Positions 17,231 to 26,320 are shown, numbered from the stretch's first letter. The stretch: DNA of 45,358 nucleotides from Hyphomicrobiales bacterium (GCA_021775575.1 JAJFHO010000219.1:1-45358), one strand, 5' to 3'. Numbers and translations: made by a program. The notes: generated by a model from the letters alone, not told the origin.

Positions 17231-18255
17231 GCCTGGCGCGCTCGCGCAGGCGTAGCGGCGCCGCCGACTATTGGCCAGGTTTCGTGGACGCGATGGCGAC
17301 GCTTCTTCTGGTGATGACCTTCCTGCTGTCACTGTTCATGGTCGTGCAATTTTTCGTCACTCAGGAGTCGAGCGGCAAAGACACCGCGCTGGCGCGTCTC
17401 AACAGCCAGATCGCGCAGCTGACCGAGCTGCTTGCCATGGAGCGTTCATCGAAACTCGGGCTGGAAGACAATGTCACGTCCCTGTCGGCCACACTGGAAT
17501 CGGAGAAATCGGAAAAGGCGCGTCTGCAAGGGCTCCTCGGCCTTGCCGGCGGCAAGACCAGCGACGCGGAGCAGCGGGCCGGTACGCTGGGCGGCCAACT
17601 GGCCGAACAGAAGAAGCTGAGCGCGCAGGCGCTTGCGCAAGTCGAGCTGCTCAATCAGCAGCTCGCGGCGCTGCGGCGCCAGATCGCGGCGCTGGAGACG
17701 GCGCTTGAGGCTTCTGAAAAAAGCGACAAGGAAAGCCAGACCCGGATCGCGGATCTCGGCAAACGGCTGAATGTGGCGCTGGCGCGCAAGGTGCAGGAGC
17801 TTTCCCGCTACCGTTCCGACTTCTTTGGCCGGCTGCGCACGATCCTCGGCGAACGCGAAGAAATCCGCATCGAGGGCGACCGTTTCGTGTTTCAGGCCGA
17901 GGTGCTGTTTCCCTCGGGCTCCGATGTAATGAACCCGGAAGGAACCAAGCAGATCAACAAGCTGGCCGGCGCGCTGAAGGAGGTGGGCCGCGAAATCCCG
18001 CCGGAAATCAACTGGGTGCTGCGGATCGACGGCCATACCGACGCCCGTCCGATCCAAACCGAACAATTTCCCTCAAACTGGGAACTCTCCGCGGCGCGCG
18101 CGATCTCGGTCGTGAAACAACTCATCGAACAGGGCGTGCCGGCCCGGCGCCTGGTTGCCGCTGGTTTCGGCGAGCACCAGCCGCTCGACCCGGGCGACAG
18201 CGACAAAGCCTTCACCCGCAACCGCCGCATCGAGCTGAAACTGACGGAGAAATAG
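17227..18255 (+). CDS. MotB/OmpA-like peptidoglycan-binding stator protein
   Basis: 342 residues. A short basic N-terminus precedes one membrane helix (about 19-45). D21 in WPGFVDAMATLLLVMTF sits exactly where the proton-carrying Asp of MotB lies. A long coiled coil follows (about 55-195, heptads such as LNSQIAQLTELLAMERSS). The C-terminal OmpA domain (about 220-342) has IDGHTDARPI and the RNRRIELKL end that grips peptidoglycan. With the overlapping channel gene it forms a MotAB-type unit anchored to the wall. The pair resembles ZorAB of Zorya defence in layout, but no ZorC/D/E gene is adjacent, and similar pairs are widespread in alphaproteobacteria. Confidence 0.9.
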   Translation: MSLARSRRRSGAADYWPGFVDAMATLLLVMTFLLSLFMVVQFFVTQESSGKDTALARLNSQIAQLTELLAMERSSKLGLEDNVTSLSATLESEKSEKARLQGLLGLAGGKTSDAEQRAGTLGGQLAEQKKLSAQALAQVELLNQQLAALRRQIAALETALEASEKSDKESQTRIADLGKRLNVALARKVQELSRYRSDFFGRLRTILGEREEIRIEGDRFVFQAEVLFPSGSDVMNPEGTKQINKLAGALKEVGREIPPEINWVLRIDGHTDARPIQTEQFPSNWELSAARAISVVKQLIEQGVPARRLVAAGFGEHQPLDPGDSDKAFTRNRRIELKLTEK

Positions 18256-18291
18256 GACGATGGGCGAGCGCGTATCTCCCTACTCACCGCG

Positions 18292-20274
18292 CTAGCTTTT
18301 CGGCATCGCCTCGATCGCCCGTCTTGTGCCGGGGCCAAATTGTCCGTCGATGGCGCCGTCATAGACGCCGGCGTCTTTCATGAGGCGCTGCAGTTCGCGG
18401 CGGAAACCGACACTGAACTGATTGAAATTCTCAATCATCGCTGAAATTTGGCTCTCATCGCCAGCCTTCAGCGCTGCCAGCATGTAGCGGGCGGCGGCGC
18501 GCGAGTCCTTGGCGACGCCCTCGCCGGATTCATACACGAGCGCAAGGCCGAAATTGCCCCTGTCCTCGCCCGCTTCCACGGCCTTTGACAGCCAGCGCAC
18601 GCCTTCGCGCGCATCGATGCGCCCGGCCCAGCCCCGAAGATAGGCGTTACCAAGATTATGCATGCCCGCGGGATCGCCCGCCTCGGCCGCCTGGCGGTAC
18701 AGATCCGCGGCCTTTTTGATGTCCTTGCGCACGCCGTGGCCGAATTCGTAGAAATAGCCGAGGCTGGTCAGGGCGCCCGGATCTCCCAGATCGATGGCCT
18801 TCAGAAATAACTGGTGGGCCCCCTCGGTGTCCTTGGCGCCGGCCTCGCCCAGAAAATACATCCGCCCGAGCTCGGTCATCGCCGCCGGATTGCCCTTTTC
18901 AACCGCCTGAGTGTAAAGGTGCCGGGCCTCGGAATAATCGGCCGCCATGCCGAGCCCTTGATAGTTTAGCCGGGCGAGGCCGGTCATCGCCGCGGCGTAG
19001 CCGCTCTTGACCGCGGCGGAATAGTATTGCTCGGCTTCGCTGTACCATTCGGCCTTGTGAAACAGGCGCGCGAGCTGATGCTCGAAACGCGCCACGCCGG
19101 GATATTCCGCAACGGCGGAGCGGCAAGCCGGCATGGCCTTATCCATATCGACCTCATAGATGAAAAGGCCGGCGGCCACTTTGCGCATGTCGTTCCGGTC
19201 GCTTGCCAACTGGTCGCATTCGTGAACGGGGACGGCCACTGTCATCTTGGGCTTCTTGACAGCGCTTGGCGCCAGTGCGGCGCGCTTGTCCTTCGACAAA
19301 TTCTCCATGCGGCGCTTGGCCAGCTCGGAAAAAACGCCATCGGGAAATTTGGCCAGATAGCTGCGGAAATCGGCCGCGTCGGCACTGTCCTTCACCGCAT
19401 CCCAAAAGGCCAGATCGAGCGACTTGTCGTCTGCTCGCGTTATCGGGACCGGCCTGGCCGGCACGGTGTCCGTGCCGGGCGCGGGCTCCACGCCGATCGC
19501 CCTCACGGCGAAATAGAAGTCTCCGGTGAGCGAGGAATTGTTCCAGGGAACCTGCCGGCTCGCGGTTGCGTCCATCACGTCGCGGCGCACCCGGCGCATA
19601 AGCTGAGCGATATCGAGACCGGGCGTTTCGATATGCTTCAGGAGCGCGGTGGTGAAGGGAGAATTGTCGCCGGCGCCGTCGAGAGCCACGTTTCCCGGCT
19701 CCGTCGCAAAGGCAATAAGGGTGCCGATGCCGGTGCTGACACGGGCCAGCCCGCGCCCCACCGCCGTCGAACGGGTTCCCATGGTCCGCGCCATATTCTG
19801 GGCGAGCGGATTGTCGCGGCAGGCGTCCAGGAATACGAGGCTGGTTTTCACCTCGCGTTCCATCTGTCTCAGGATCGTTCGCAACGGCACCGTTTCGAAA
19901 TCGAGATCGGCCTCGTCACCCAATTTGGCATCGACAGGCGCGAGATAGTTCTGCCCGTCCACCTGCAGCCCGTGGCCCGCATAAAACAGCAGCGCCACAT
20001 CCGCGCCGCGGATTCTGCGCGCGAAGGACCGGACGGTGTCTTCAAGTTCCCTACGCGTCAAATCCGTGCCGGTCACGACATCGAATTTCAACAACTTGAG
20101 TTTGGCGGCCAGCGCGACAGCGTCGTTCTTCGGGTTCTTCAGCGGCGTCGCATGCTGGTAGTCGGAATTGCCGATGACCAGCGCAACGCGCTTTTCGGCC
20201 AGGGCATCACGGCTGCCGACCAGGATGAAGACGAAGGCGATCAGCAGCCATAGCGGCATGACCGTCCGTCTCAT
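18292..20274 (-). CDS. Secreted caspase-like (peptidase C14) protein with SEL1 repeats and a peptidoglycan-binding-like tail
   Basis: 660 residues. Signal peptide (cleaved near ALA-26); p20-like caspase domain (about 28-260) with the full His/Cys dyad H101 in LLFYAGHGLQ and C152 in VFLDACRDNP. A middle linker is followed by five or more SEL1 repeats (about 410-590, for example GRMYFLGEAGAKDTEGA and LGYFYEFGHGVRKD). The C-terminal 40 residues (LQRLMKDAGVYDGAIDGQFG) look like a peptidoglycan-binding-type repeat. A periplasmic metacaspase-like protease is expected; orthocaspases cut after Arg/Lys. It converges on the MotAB-like pair and heads the OmpA gene, 41 bp away on the same strand side. 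Target unknown. Confidence 0.9.
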   Translation of the reverse strand: MRRTVMPLWLLIAFVFILVGSRDALAEKRVALVIGNSDYQHATPLKNPKNDAVALAAKLKLLKFDVVTGTDLTRRELEDTVRSFARRIRGADVALLFYAGHGLQVDGQNYLAPVDAKLGDEADLDFETVPLRTILRQMEREVKTSLVFLDACRDNPLAQNMARTMGTRSTAVGRGLARVSTGIGTLIAFATEPGNVALDGAGDNSPFTTALLKHIETPGLDIAQLMRRVRRDVMDATASRQVPWNNSSLTGDFYFAVRAIGVEPAPGTDTVPARPVPITRADDKSLDLAFWDAVKDSADAADFRSYLAKFPDGVFSELAKRRMENLSKDKRAALAPSAVKKPKMTVAVPVHECDQLASDRNDMRKVAAGLFIYEVDMDKAMPACRSAVAEYPGVARFEHQLARLFHKAEWYSEAEQYYSAAVKSGYAAAMTGLARLNYQGLGMAADYSEARHLYTQAVEKGNPAAMTELGRMYFLGEAGAKDTEGAHQLFLKAIDLGDPGALTSLGYFYEFGHGVRKDIKKAADLYRQAAEAGDPAGMHNLGNAYLRGWAGRIDAREGVRWLSKAVEAGEDRGNFGLALVYESGEGVAKDSRAAARYMLAALKAGDESQISAMIENFNQFSVGFRRELQRLMKDAGVYDGAIDGQFGPGTRRAIEAMPKS

Positions 20275-20315
20275 CTTCTGCCTCCCTGGGTCAGCGGCCT
20301 TGGGGCCAGATTATT

Positions 20316-20933
20316 CTATTCGGCCGCGAAATTCACCACCTGTACGCGCCGGTTTTCGCCTGCGTCGGGCTTATCGGGGGCCTTGAGCTGCTCCTCGCCA
20401 TATCCGATCACGACGAGCTTTTCCGCGTCGAGCTTGAAGCTGGCGACAAGAAACGTCTTCACCGATTCCGCGCGGCGCTGCGACAGCGACAGATTATAGG
20501 CGTCGCTGCCCGTGGCGTCGGTGTGGCCGGCGATCATGAAGGTCTTGCCCTTGAGCTTTGCATCGCTCAGCGCTTTGCCCAGAGTCTTCAATTTCGGCTT
20601 GGCGGCAGTCGTGATCGCGGCGGAGTCATACTCAAAAAAGACCTCGATATCGACCGAAGGCAGTTCGCCTTCCTTCACATATTCCGCAACTTCGGTACGC
20701 TCCTCGACGCTGATCTGGCGTGTCTTGCCCTTCCGGATCGACTCGACGATGCTGCGGACCCGTTGCTCCTTGGCGCTGGGCGCCTGGAAAGAGCGCATCT
20801 TGGGTTTGGGCGCCGACAGCGAGCGGACCAGGTCCTGCGCATTCTGCGCAAAGGCACTCGGTATCATCGCCGGCGTACCGGCAAGGACGATCGCCGAAGC
20901 AACCGCGGCAACAAGAGAATTGCGATATTTCAT
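20316..20933 (-). CDS. OmpA-family outer-envelope protein
   Basis: 205 residues from the ATG preceded by a very strong GGAGGTGAGG site. Signal peptide (MKYRNSLVAAVASAIVLAG, cleavage after AFA). A charged helical region follows (about 40-95), then an OmpA domain (about 100-205) with EVFFEYDSAAIT, IAGHTDATGSDAYN, LSQRRAESVKTFL and ENRRVQVVNF. It binds peptidoglycan non-covalently. No beta-barrel or lipobox is seen, so it may be soluble periplasmic. Its start lies 90 bp downstream of the ABC exporter gene, and it ends 41 bp before the caspase-like gene's start; all three share the minus strand. Confidence 0.9.
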   Translation of the reverse strand: MKYRNSLVAAVASAIVLAGTPAMIPSAFAQNAQDLVRSLSAPKPKMRSFQAPSAKEQRVRSIVESIRKGKTRQISVEERTEVAEYVKEGELPSVDIEVFFEYDSAAITTAAKPKLKTLGKALSDAKLKGKTFMIAGHTDATGSDAYNLSLSQRRAESVKTFLVASFKLDAEKLVVIGYGEEQLKAPDKPDAGENRRVQVVNFAAE

Positions 20934-21023
20934 AACCTCACCTCCTTGATATACGCAGTGCGGGATACCCCGCATTCGACGCAAGAATAGAAAACCCATG
21001 CTGAACCTACGCTGAACGGATAT

Positions 21024-22943
21024 CTACTCGGCCGCATTCGGCTGAAACTGAAGGCTGGCGAGCCGCGCATAGACGCCGCCTTTCTTCTTCTGCAGCACTT
21101 TATGTTCGCCTTCTTCGGCGATACGACCCTGATCCAGCACGAGAATCCTGTCTGCTCGCTGGATTGTCGCAAGCCGGTGGGCGATAACAAGTGTGGTGCG
21201 GTTCTCCATTATCCGCTCCAGAGCCGTCTGCACCGTCTTCTCGCTTTCCGCATCGAGCGCGCTGGTCGCTTCGTCGAGCAGCAGGATCGGCGCGTCGCGC
21301 AGGACGGCGCGGGCGATGGCAATACGCTGGCGCTGTCCGCCCGACAGCGTCACGCCATGCTCGCCGAGCTTGGTGGCGTAGCCGTCCGGCAATTTGGCGA
21401 CAAAATCGTCGACCAAAGCGGTCTTTGCCGCTGCCCGCACCGCATCGTCGCCCGCGTCGGCGGCTCCGTAGCGGATATTCTCCGCTATGGTATCGGCGAA
21501 CAGCGCCGTCTCCTGAGGAACCAGTGCAATCCGGCGGCGCAGGGCCTGCAGGTCGGCTTCGCGGGCGGCAACGCCATCGATCAGGACCGCACCCTTCTGC
21601 GGATCGTAAAAACGCAGCAGCAGAGAAAAAATCGTACTCTTGCCCGCGCCGGATGCGCCGACGAAGGCCACTGTTTCTCCCGGCTCCACGCTGAAAGACA
21701 TATTTTCCAGCGCCGCGATTTCGGCGCGCGTGGGATAGGCGAAGGACACATTGCGGAAGGCCACCCGGCCCTGCGGCGGTTCCGGCAGCGCTTTCGGCTT
21801 GGCCGGCGATACAATCCCCGGCTCCTCGTCAAGAAGCTCCGCGAGGCGTTCGGCCGACCCGGCCGCCTGCTGGACTTCGCCCCACACTTCCGACAGCTCG
21901 CCCATGGCGCCGGCGGCAAATGCGGCGTAGAGCACGAATTGCCCAAGCCGCCCGCCGGTCATGGCCCCGGCCAGCACTCCCTGCGCCCCGTACCACAGAA
22001 CGCCGACGATACTGGCGAAGACGAGCATGATGGCCAGCGCCGTCAGACCGGCCCGCGCCTTCATGCGCGCCCTTGCGGCGATAAAGGCGCGCTCGACCGA
22101 GGCGGCAAAGCGCGCGGTGGCGCTATCCTCGTGGGTGAAGGCCTGCAGGGTCCGGATCGCCGACAGATTTTCGCTTGCATAGGCCGACGCCTCGGCAAGC
22201 GTGTCCTGGGCCGCACGCGACAGTTTGCGCACCGCGCGCCCATAGGCCACCAGCGGCAGCACGATGACGGGGATAGCCAGAATTACCAGCAGGGACAATT
22301 TGGGGCTGGTAACCAACATCATCACGATCGACCCGATCAGCATCACCAGATTGCGCAGCGCCTGGCTTGCGCTGGAGGCGGCGGCGGTCTTGATCTGGGT
22401 GGTATCGGCGGTCAGCCGCGACATCACCTCGCCGGAGTGGGTTATTTCAAAAAACGCCGGGCTCAGCCGCGTCAGGTGCGCGAACACATCGTCGCGCAGA
22501 TCGGCGACGACGCGCTCCCCGAGCCAGTTGACGGCATAGAAACGGGACGCGCTGGCGAGCGCCAGCACAAGTCCGATCAGCAGCATCATGCCGAAATATT
22601 GGTCTATCAGGTTCGGATTTTCGGCGGAAAAGCCGAAGTCGATCATCCGGCGCACGCCCATTGGCACGGCCAGCATGGCGCCCGCCGAGGCCAACAGCGC
22701 GACAAGCGCAAGGAGGACCATGGGCCTGTGCCGGGCGACATAGGGCCAGAGCGAGGCAAGCGGTTTCAGTGAACGCTTGCGCGGCTCGCTCTGCTCTTCA
22801 GGTCCGGCAGAATGTGTATTTTTCGAATTTTGACGCAAAACGTGGGCGACAATGCACGAACGCCGCCCACTCGCGCAAGTGCCACATAGCGTCGACATGC
22901 CAAACAGACGCAAAAAGACGCGAGCGCCGCCGGCATTAGACAA
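21024..22943 (-). CDS. ABC exporter (fused membrane and ATPase domains, MsbA/ABCB type)
   Basis: 639 residues as read. An ABC type-1 transmembrane domain (about 75-345, six helices) is fused to an ATPase with Walker [11 protein letters not shown]-loop [12 protein letters not shown], signature [14 protein letters not shown], Walker [13 protein letters not shown] and H-loop VIAHRLATI. Half-size exporters dimerise and move lipids, peptides or drugs. The cargo is not readable. The first about 55 residues, rich in Cys and Arg, do not look like the family, so the true start may be a GTG at 22838 ([10 protein letters not shown]) or another internal codon. In related genomes such an exporter often lies beside rpmE, as here. 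Confidence 0.92.
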   Translation of the reverse strand: MSNAGGARVFLRLFGMSTLCGTCASGRRSCIVAHVLRQNSKNTHSAGPEEQSEPRKRSLKPLASLWPYVARHRPMVLLALVALLASAGAMLAVPMGVRRMIDFGFSAENPNLIDQYFGMMLLIGLVLALASASRFYAVNWLGERVVADLRDDVFAHLTRLSPAFFEITHSGEVMSRLTADTTQIKTAAASSASQALRNLVMLIGSIVMMLVTSPKLSLLVILAIPVIVLPLVAYGRAVRKLSRAAQDTLAEASAYASENLSAIRTLQAFTHEDSATARFAASVERAFIAARARMKARAGLTALAIMLVFASIVGVLWYGAQGVLAGAMTGGRLGQFVLYAAFAAGAMGELSEVWGEVQQAAGSAERLAELLDEEPGIVSPAKPKALPEPPQGRVAFRNVSFAYPTRAEIAALENMSFSVEPGETVAFVGASGAGKSTIFSLLLRFYDPQKGAVLIDGVAAREADLQALRRRIALVPQETALFADTIAENIRYGAADAGDDAVRAAAKTALVDDFVAKLPDGYATKLGEHGVTLSGGQRQRIAIARAVLRDAPILLLDEATSALDAESEKTVQTALERIMENRTTLVIAHRLATIQRADRILVLDQGRIAEEGEHKVLQKKKGGVYARLASLQFQPNAAE

Positions 22944-23026
22944 GCCTGCCCGCCCGTCTTACTCTCCACCTGGATGCCGGAGATAGTCTGGAGTCCGGTC
23001 CGGCCGCTGGACCCGCGGGGACGGAA

Positions 23027-23713
23027 ATGGCCGACGATTATGTCGCTTATACCTGTCCGCACTGCGAAAAACGCTACCTCGAGACGGTGGCGTTGCTTCC
23101 CTATGTGCGCGGTTTTTTCCGGGCCGCGCAGTTCGGAAACAAGAAGATTGTCGGCTGCCGGGCTTGCGTACGCAAACAACTCCTCCTGGAAACCGGCGAG
23201 TCCTGCCTGCTTGGCTGGTTCAACCCGGTGGGGTTGGCGGCAAATCCCGTACTGATCGTCTACGGCTTCGGGCGCAGCCTGGTCGTCAGCCGCAATGTCG
23301 AAGGCGTACGCGCGCTTTTGCGTGAAGCGGGGATAGCGGAACCCGAAGCACCTGCAGACCCGGTGCGCATCGCCTACAGCCTCGCCGCGGCAATGATCGC
23401 CGCCGACGGCAGAATTCTGCCCGACGAAGTCGACGCGGCAATCCGGATCGGCCGGGAAATATTCGACCGGTTCGACGCGGGGGAATTCCGTTCCGTCGTC
23501 GCCACCCACGCCGAGTTGCCCGAGCCGGCGGAACTGGCCTCGATCCTGAAGACGATCCTGACGGAGGAAGGCAAGACAAAGGTCTACCGCTATCTGCTCG
23601 CCATCGCCTCGGCCGATCAGGAAATAGCGCCGCAGGAACGCTCGCTGCTCAAATCCGTCGCCGGCAATCTCGGCGTTGACGCCACCGGGCAGGGCGTTGA
23701 CGTTAAGGCATGA
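23027..23713 (+). CDS. Zinc-ribbon and TerB-like domain protein, possibly membrane-associated
   Basis: 228 residues. The N-terminus has two Cys pairs (YTCPHCEKRY and GCRACVRKQ, about 35 apart) that should form a zinc ribbon. Next comes a hydrophobic stretch (LLGWFNPVGLAANPVLIVYGFG, about 61-82) that could insert in or lie on the membrane. The C-terminal half (about 110-220) is helical with DGRILPDEVDAA and SADQEIAPQERSLL, the paired acidic motifs of TerB/DjlA-type domains. TerB-like domains bind metal and appear in stress systems, but many are core genes. It is divergent from the ABC exporter and precedes rpmE. The function is unknown. Confidence 0.8.
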   Translation: MADDYVAYTCPHCEKRYLETVALLPYVRGFFRAAQFGNKKIVGCRACVRKQLLLETGESCLLGWFNPVGLAANPVLIVYGFGRSLVVSRNVEGVRALLREAGIAEPEAPADPVRIAYSLAAAMIAADGRILPDEVDAAIRIGREIFDRFDAGEFRSVVATHAELPEPAELASILKTILTEEGKTKVYRYLLAIASADQEIAPQERSLLKSVAGNLGVDATGQGVDVKA

Positions 23714-23838
23714 AGCAGCGATCACGCCTTGTGCAGCGCCGCGACATTGGGTATAGCAACGCGCAATGATTGTTGGCCCGCGCGCGCCGCGTGGCGAAAT
23801 TCCCGGATCAGATTCCCGGACCACCAGGACCCGTTGAA

Positions 23839-24060
23839 ATGAAGAAAGAAACGCATCCCGACTACCACAAGATCAAGGTGGTCATGACGGACGGAACGGA
23901 ATTCGAGACCTGTTCCACCTATGGCTCGGAAGGCGACAAGCTGACGCTCGATATCGATCCGAAAACGCACCCTGCCTGGACCGGCGGCGGACAGCATCTG
24001 ATCGACCGCGGCGGCCGCCTCAGCCGATTCAAGAAAAAATACGAAGGCTTTATCAAGTAG
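23839..24060 (+). CDS. rpmE: 50S ribosomal protein L31, cysteine-poor form
   Basis: 73 residues starting [19 protein letters not shown], with [13 protein letters not shown] near the end. The start is set by the conserved N-terminus; a frame open from 23770 adds unrelated residues. It lacks the four Cys of the zinc-binding L31 and has only one (FETCSTYG), so it is the zinc-independent type usual in alphaproteobacteria. It binds the central protuberance of the large subunit. It converges on rcdA, 14 bp away. Confidence 0.95.
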   Translation: MKKETHPDYHKIKVVMTDGTEFETCSTYGSEGDKLTLDIDPKTHPAWTGGGQHLIDRGGRLSRFKKKYEGFIK

Positions 24061-24074
24061 GTTCAGGCGCCTGA

Positions 24075-24644
24075 TTAGCGCGGGCGGCGGGAACCATTTT
24101 GATTTTCCCGGCAGAACACCTCTTGCAGGCGCTCCATTTGATCGCTCAGCGGGGGCGTTCCGTCGACTGCCGGCAGCTCTGAGAGGTCGGCATTAAGCAA
24201 TCCGTCGAGACGGACGATACGGCGGTTCAGACCAATGCTCGCCTCGATAAGTTCTCTCAGCTGAATCGGCAGATCGCTATAGCCCTCGACCCGCGCGTCC
24301 ACCTGTTCGGCTTTCAGCTTGACCTTGGTTTTCTCTTCCCGCGCCTGCTCGGACGTCAGTTCGCCTTCATTCACGGCGCGCCGGATAAGCAGCCATGAAG
24401 CGAGCTGCATCAGCCTTGTGGTCAGGCGCATGCTCTCCGTCGCGTAAGCCAGCGACGCAGGAGGCAGCAGCCCCTTGGCGTCGGCTCTGCCGTCGCCGTC
24501 GAGATAGGCGGCGGTATCCTCCACCAGCGCCATACCTTCATGAAACACCGCTGAAAATTTGTCCGATTCGGCGAATTTCTTACCGAATGAAACCGTTACG
24601 CAATCACTCATTTCCGGCCCACCAGCCTTTGATTCGCCCGACAT
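24075..24644 (-). CDS. rcdA: Protease adaptor RcdA (DUF1465)
   Basis: 189 residues. The core EGMALVEDTAAYLDGDGRA and YATESMRLTTRLMQLASWLL followed by RRAVNEGEL is the diagnostic RcdA/DUF1465 helical bundle. In Caulobacter RcdA joins CpdR and PopA to bring substrates, including the cell-cycle regulator CtrA, to ClpXP. The C-terminal tail is disordered, as in characterised RcdA. The start has a GGTAGGTGG-type site; an in-frame ATG 11 codons in is the alternative. It converges on rpmE. Confidence 0.9.
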   Translation of the reverse strand: MSGESKAGGPEMSDCVTVSFGKKFAESDKFSAVFHEGMALVEDTAAYLDGDGRADAKGLLPPASLAYATESMRLTTRLMQLASWLLIRRAVNEGELTSEQAREEKTKVKLKAEQVDARVEGYSDLPIQLRELIEASIGLNRRIVRLDGLLNADLSELPAVDGTPPLSDQMERLQEVFCRENQNGSRRPR

Positions 24645-24768
24645 GCCACCTACCTGCTTGACGCCTTACCCAACATTATCGCGCTGAATCTAGACGATTT
24701 TGGACACGCGCGTACCCACAGCGTATAAGACAGGTTAATGCCAACCGCTTAATTTTTGCCTGATAAAG

Positions 24769-24797
24769 CAAAAAAAGAGCCGCCCAGAGGGCGGCTC
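24769..24797 (-). terminator. Rho-independent terminator, minus strand
   Basis: Perfect 9-bp stem GAGCCGCCC/GGGCGGCTC (24777-24785 and 24789-24797) with a 3-base loop. On the minus strand it is followed by a run of T (the A-run at 24771-24776). It ends transcripts coming from the DUF1192 side and overlaps the stop of the possible 28-residue ORF. Confidence 0.9.
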
Positions 24798-24882
24798 AGG
24801 AAGTTAACAGGGAGGCGTCAAACAGAGTGGACAGGAGCCACTCAAGCATCCAGATCACTGAATGCACGGTAAGGTTACCCAT
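24796..24882 (-). CDS. Possible 28-residue small protein
   Basis: An ATG preceded at 4 bases by TAGGAG opens a short frame (MGNLTVHSVIWMLEWLLSTL followed by eight more residues). Its TGA stop runs straight into the terminator stem. The peptide is amphipathic to hydrophobic, with two Trp. Tight fit between ribosome-binding site, ORF and terminator suggests either a real small protein or an sRNA with a chance ORF. It lies 95 bp downstream of the DUF1192 gene. I do not recognise a family. Confidence 0.35.
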   Translation of the reverse strand: MGNLTVHSVIWMLEWLLSTLFDASLLTS

Positions 24883-24977
24883 TCATCTCCTAACAAAGCG
24901 TTAATGGTAATCATTTTCCTTACCGCACATCCGAAAGCGCCGGTTTCGCCGTTAATCATTTCGCGGCGGAAATACAC

Positions 24978-25163
24978 TCACTTGAATACCGAATCCGCTG
25001 CCTCGCGGGACGATTCCTTGGCGCCGACGGCCTCCTCGATACGGGCGATCTCGCCTTTCAGGACTGCGACAAGCTCCTTCAATTCCTCCACCGAAAGTGT
25101 CGACAGATCACCGCCGATCTCGAACTTCGGTGTCTTGCGCGGCTCCAGTTCCTCGATATCCAT
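24978..25163 (-). CDS. DUF1192 family small protein
   Basis: 61 residues from the ATG giving MDIEELEPRKTPKFEIGGDL; upstream in-frame starts add residues unlike the family. The remainder, LSTLSVEELKELVAVLKGEIARIEEAV, is a leucine-rich amphipathic helix, likely a short coiled coil. This is the pattern of DUF1192, a small protein restricted to alphaproteobacteria with no known function. It is divergent from the quinone oxidoreductase gene (142 bp between starts). Confidence 0.85.
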   Translation of the reverse strand: MDIEELEPRKTPKFEIGGDLSTLSVEELKELVAVLKGEIARIEEAVGAKESSREAADSVFK

Positions 25164-25305
25164 GACCCTTGCTCCCTTGCTTTCAGACCATAATACCACT
25201 CCGGACGCCCGGTCGGGAATGCCGCCTGCTTGAGCGGGCCGGCAATTGACGCTATGTGAGCGACGCAATATTTTCGCCGCCGACAAACCTGCTGGAACCC
25301 CATCC

Positions 25306-26298
25306 ATGACAACCAAAGAAATGACCGCCATCGCAATTCGGGAGCCCGGCGGCCCGGAAGTCCTAGAATCTCAAAGGACAGCGCTACCCGAACCCGGCGC
25401 CGGGGAATATCTCGTTAAGGTTGCCGCCGCCGGCGTGAACCGTCCCGATGTGCTGCAACGCGCCGGCGGTTATCCGCCGCCGCCCGGCGCATCGGAAATT
25501 CCCGGACTCGAAATCGCCGGCGAGATTGCCCTGGCCGGACCGGATACCGGCCGCTTCAAGGTTGGCGACAAGGTCTGCGCGCTCTTAACCGGAGGCGGCT
25601 ACGCGGAATATTGCATCGCCCAGGAACCGGCGACGCTGCCGGTCCCGACGGGTTTGAGCATGGCGGAGGCCGCTGCGCTGCCTGAGACATTCTTTACCGT
25701 CTGGCACAATGTGTTCGAGCGCGGTGCGCTCAAGGAAGGCGAATGGTTTCTGGTGCATGGCGGATCGTCCGGCATCGGCACAACCGCGATACAGCTGGCG
25801 CACGCCTTCGGCGCATCTGTTCTCGCGACAGCGGGGTCTGCGGCAAAATGCGCGGCCTGCGAAGAACTCGGCGCGGCGCGCGCCATCAACTACCGCGAGG
25901 AAGATTTCGTCGCCATCGTCAAGGAAGCGACCGGCGGCCATGGCGCCGATGTGATCCTCGACATGGTGGGCGGCAGCTATATCGAACGCAATTTTGCCGC
26001 CGCCGCGAGCGACGGGAGGATCGTCCAGATCGCCTTTCTCGGCGGCGCGAAGGCGGAGGTGAACTTCATGCGCCTGATGCTGAAGCGGCTGACGCTCACG
26101 GGCTCGACCCTGCGCGCGCGCGCCATCGAGGTGAAGGGCGGCATTGCCGGGGCCTTGGAGGAAAAGGTCTGGCCGCTGATCGAGGCGGGCAAGGTGAAGC
26201 CGGTCATGGACCAGACCTTCCCGCTGGAAAAGGCCGCCGACGCGCACGCCCGGATGGAAACGAGCGCCCATATCGGCAAGATCGTGTTGAGCGTTTAG
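25306..26298 (+). CDS. NAD(P)H-quinone oxidoreductase, PIG3-type MDR protein
   Basis: 330 residues of the zinc-free quinone reductase branch of the medium-chain dehydrogenases. Motifs: IREPGGPEVLE at the N-terminus, AAGVNRPDVLQRAGGYPPPP, CALLTGGGYAEYC, the dinucleotide site VHGGSSGIGTTAIQLAHAFG, and NYREEDFV. No zinc-ligand Cys cluster. It uses NADPH to reduce quinones or other alpha,beta-unsaturated carbonyls in the cytosol. The ATG at 25306 gives a normal N-terminus. Next to DUF1192 is its usual position in related genomes. Confidence 0.92.
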   Translation: MTTKEMTAIAIREPGGPEVLESQRTALPEPGAGEYLVKVAAAGVNRPDVLQRAGGYPPPPGASEIPGLEIAGEIALAGPDTGRFKVGDKVCALLTGGGYAEYCIAQEPATLPVPTGLSMAEAAALPETFFTVWHNVFERGALKEGEWFLVHGGSSGIGTTAIQLAHAFGASVLATAGSAAKCAACEELGAARAINYREEDFVAIVKEATGGHGADVILDMVGGSYIERNFAAAASDGRIVQIAFLGGAKAEVNFMRLMLKRLTLTGSTLRARAIEVKGGIAGALEEKVWPLIEAGKVKPVMDQTFPLEKAADAHARMETSAHIGKIVLSV

Positions 26299-26320
26299 AG
26301 CCCTTTGGGCCAATTCGGCA

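Larger units (their letters stand above)
24645..24977. other. Intergenic stretch of 333 bp between rcdA and the DUF1192 gene
   Basis: No conserved gene is seen here. On the minus strand it holds a possible 28-residue ORF (24796-24882) directly joined to a strong terminator (24769-24797). TTAA-N7-TTAG on the minus strand (24890-24904) is one base from a full CtrA box. The part nearest rcdA (24645-24768) must carry the rcdA promoter, but I could not pick convincing -35/-10 elements. Confidence 0.6.

Noticed and set aside
16202-18255. Zorya-type defence (ZorAB)
   Set aside because: Channel and stator fit, but the long ZorA tail and any ZorC, ZorD or ZorE gene are missing, and comparable MotAB-like pairs are ordinary in alphaproteobacteria.
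21102-22772. Long open frame (556 codons) on the plus strand
   Set aside because: It is antisense to the ABC exporter, whose Walker and signature motifs are intact. High GC leaves such frames open by chance. The same reasoning removes 6834-8402, 35723-37306, 38167-39636 and similar frames.
24735-24752. TTAA pair in the rcdA upstream region
   Set aside because: The spacing is 10 bases, not the 7 required for a CtrA box.
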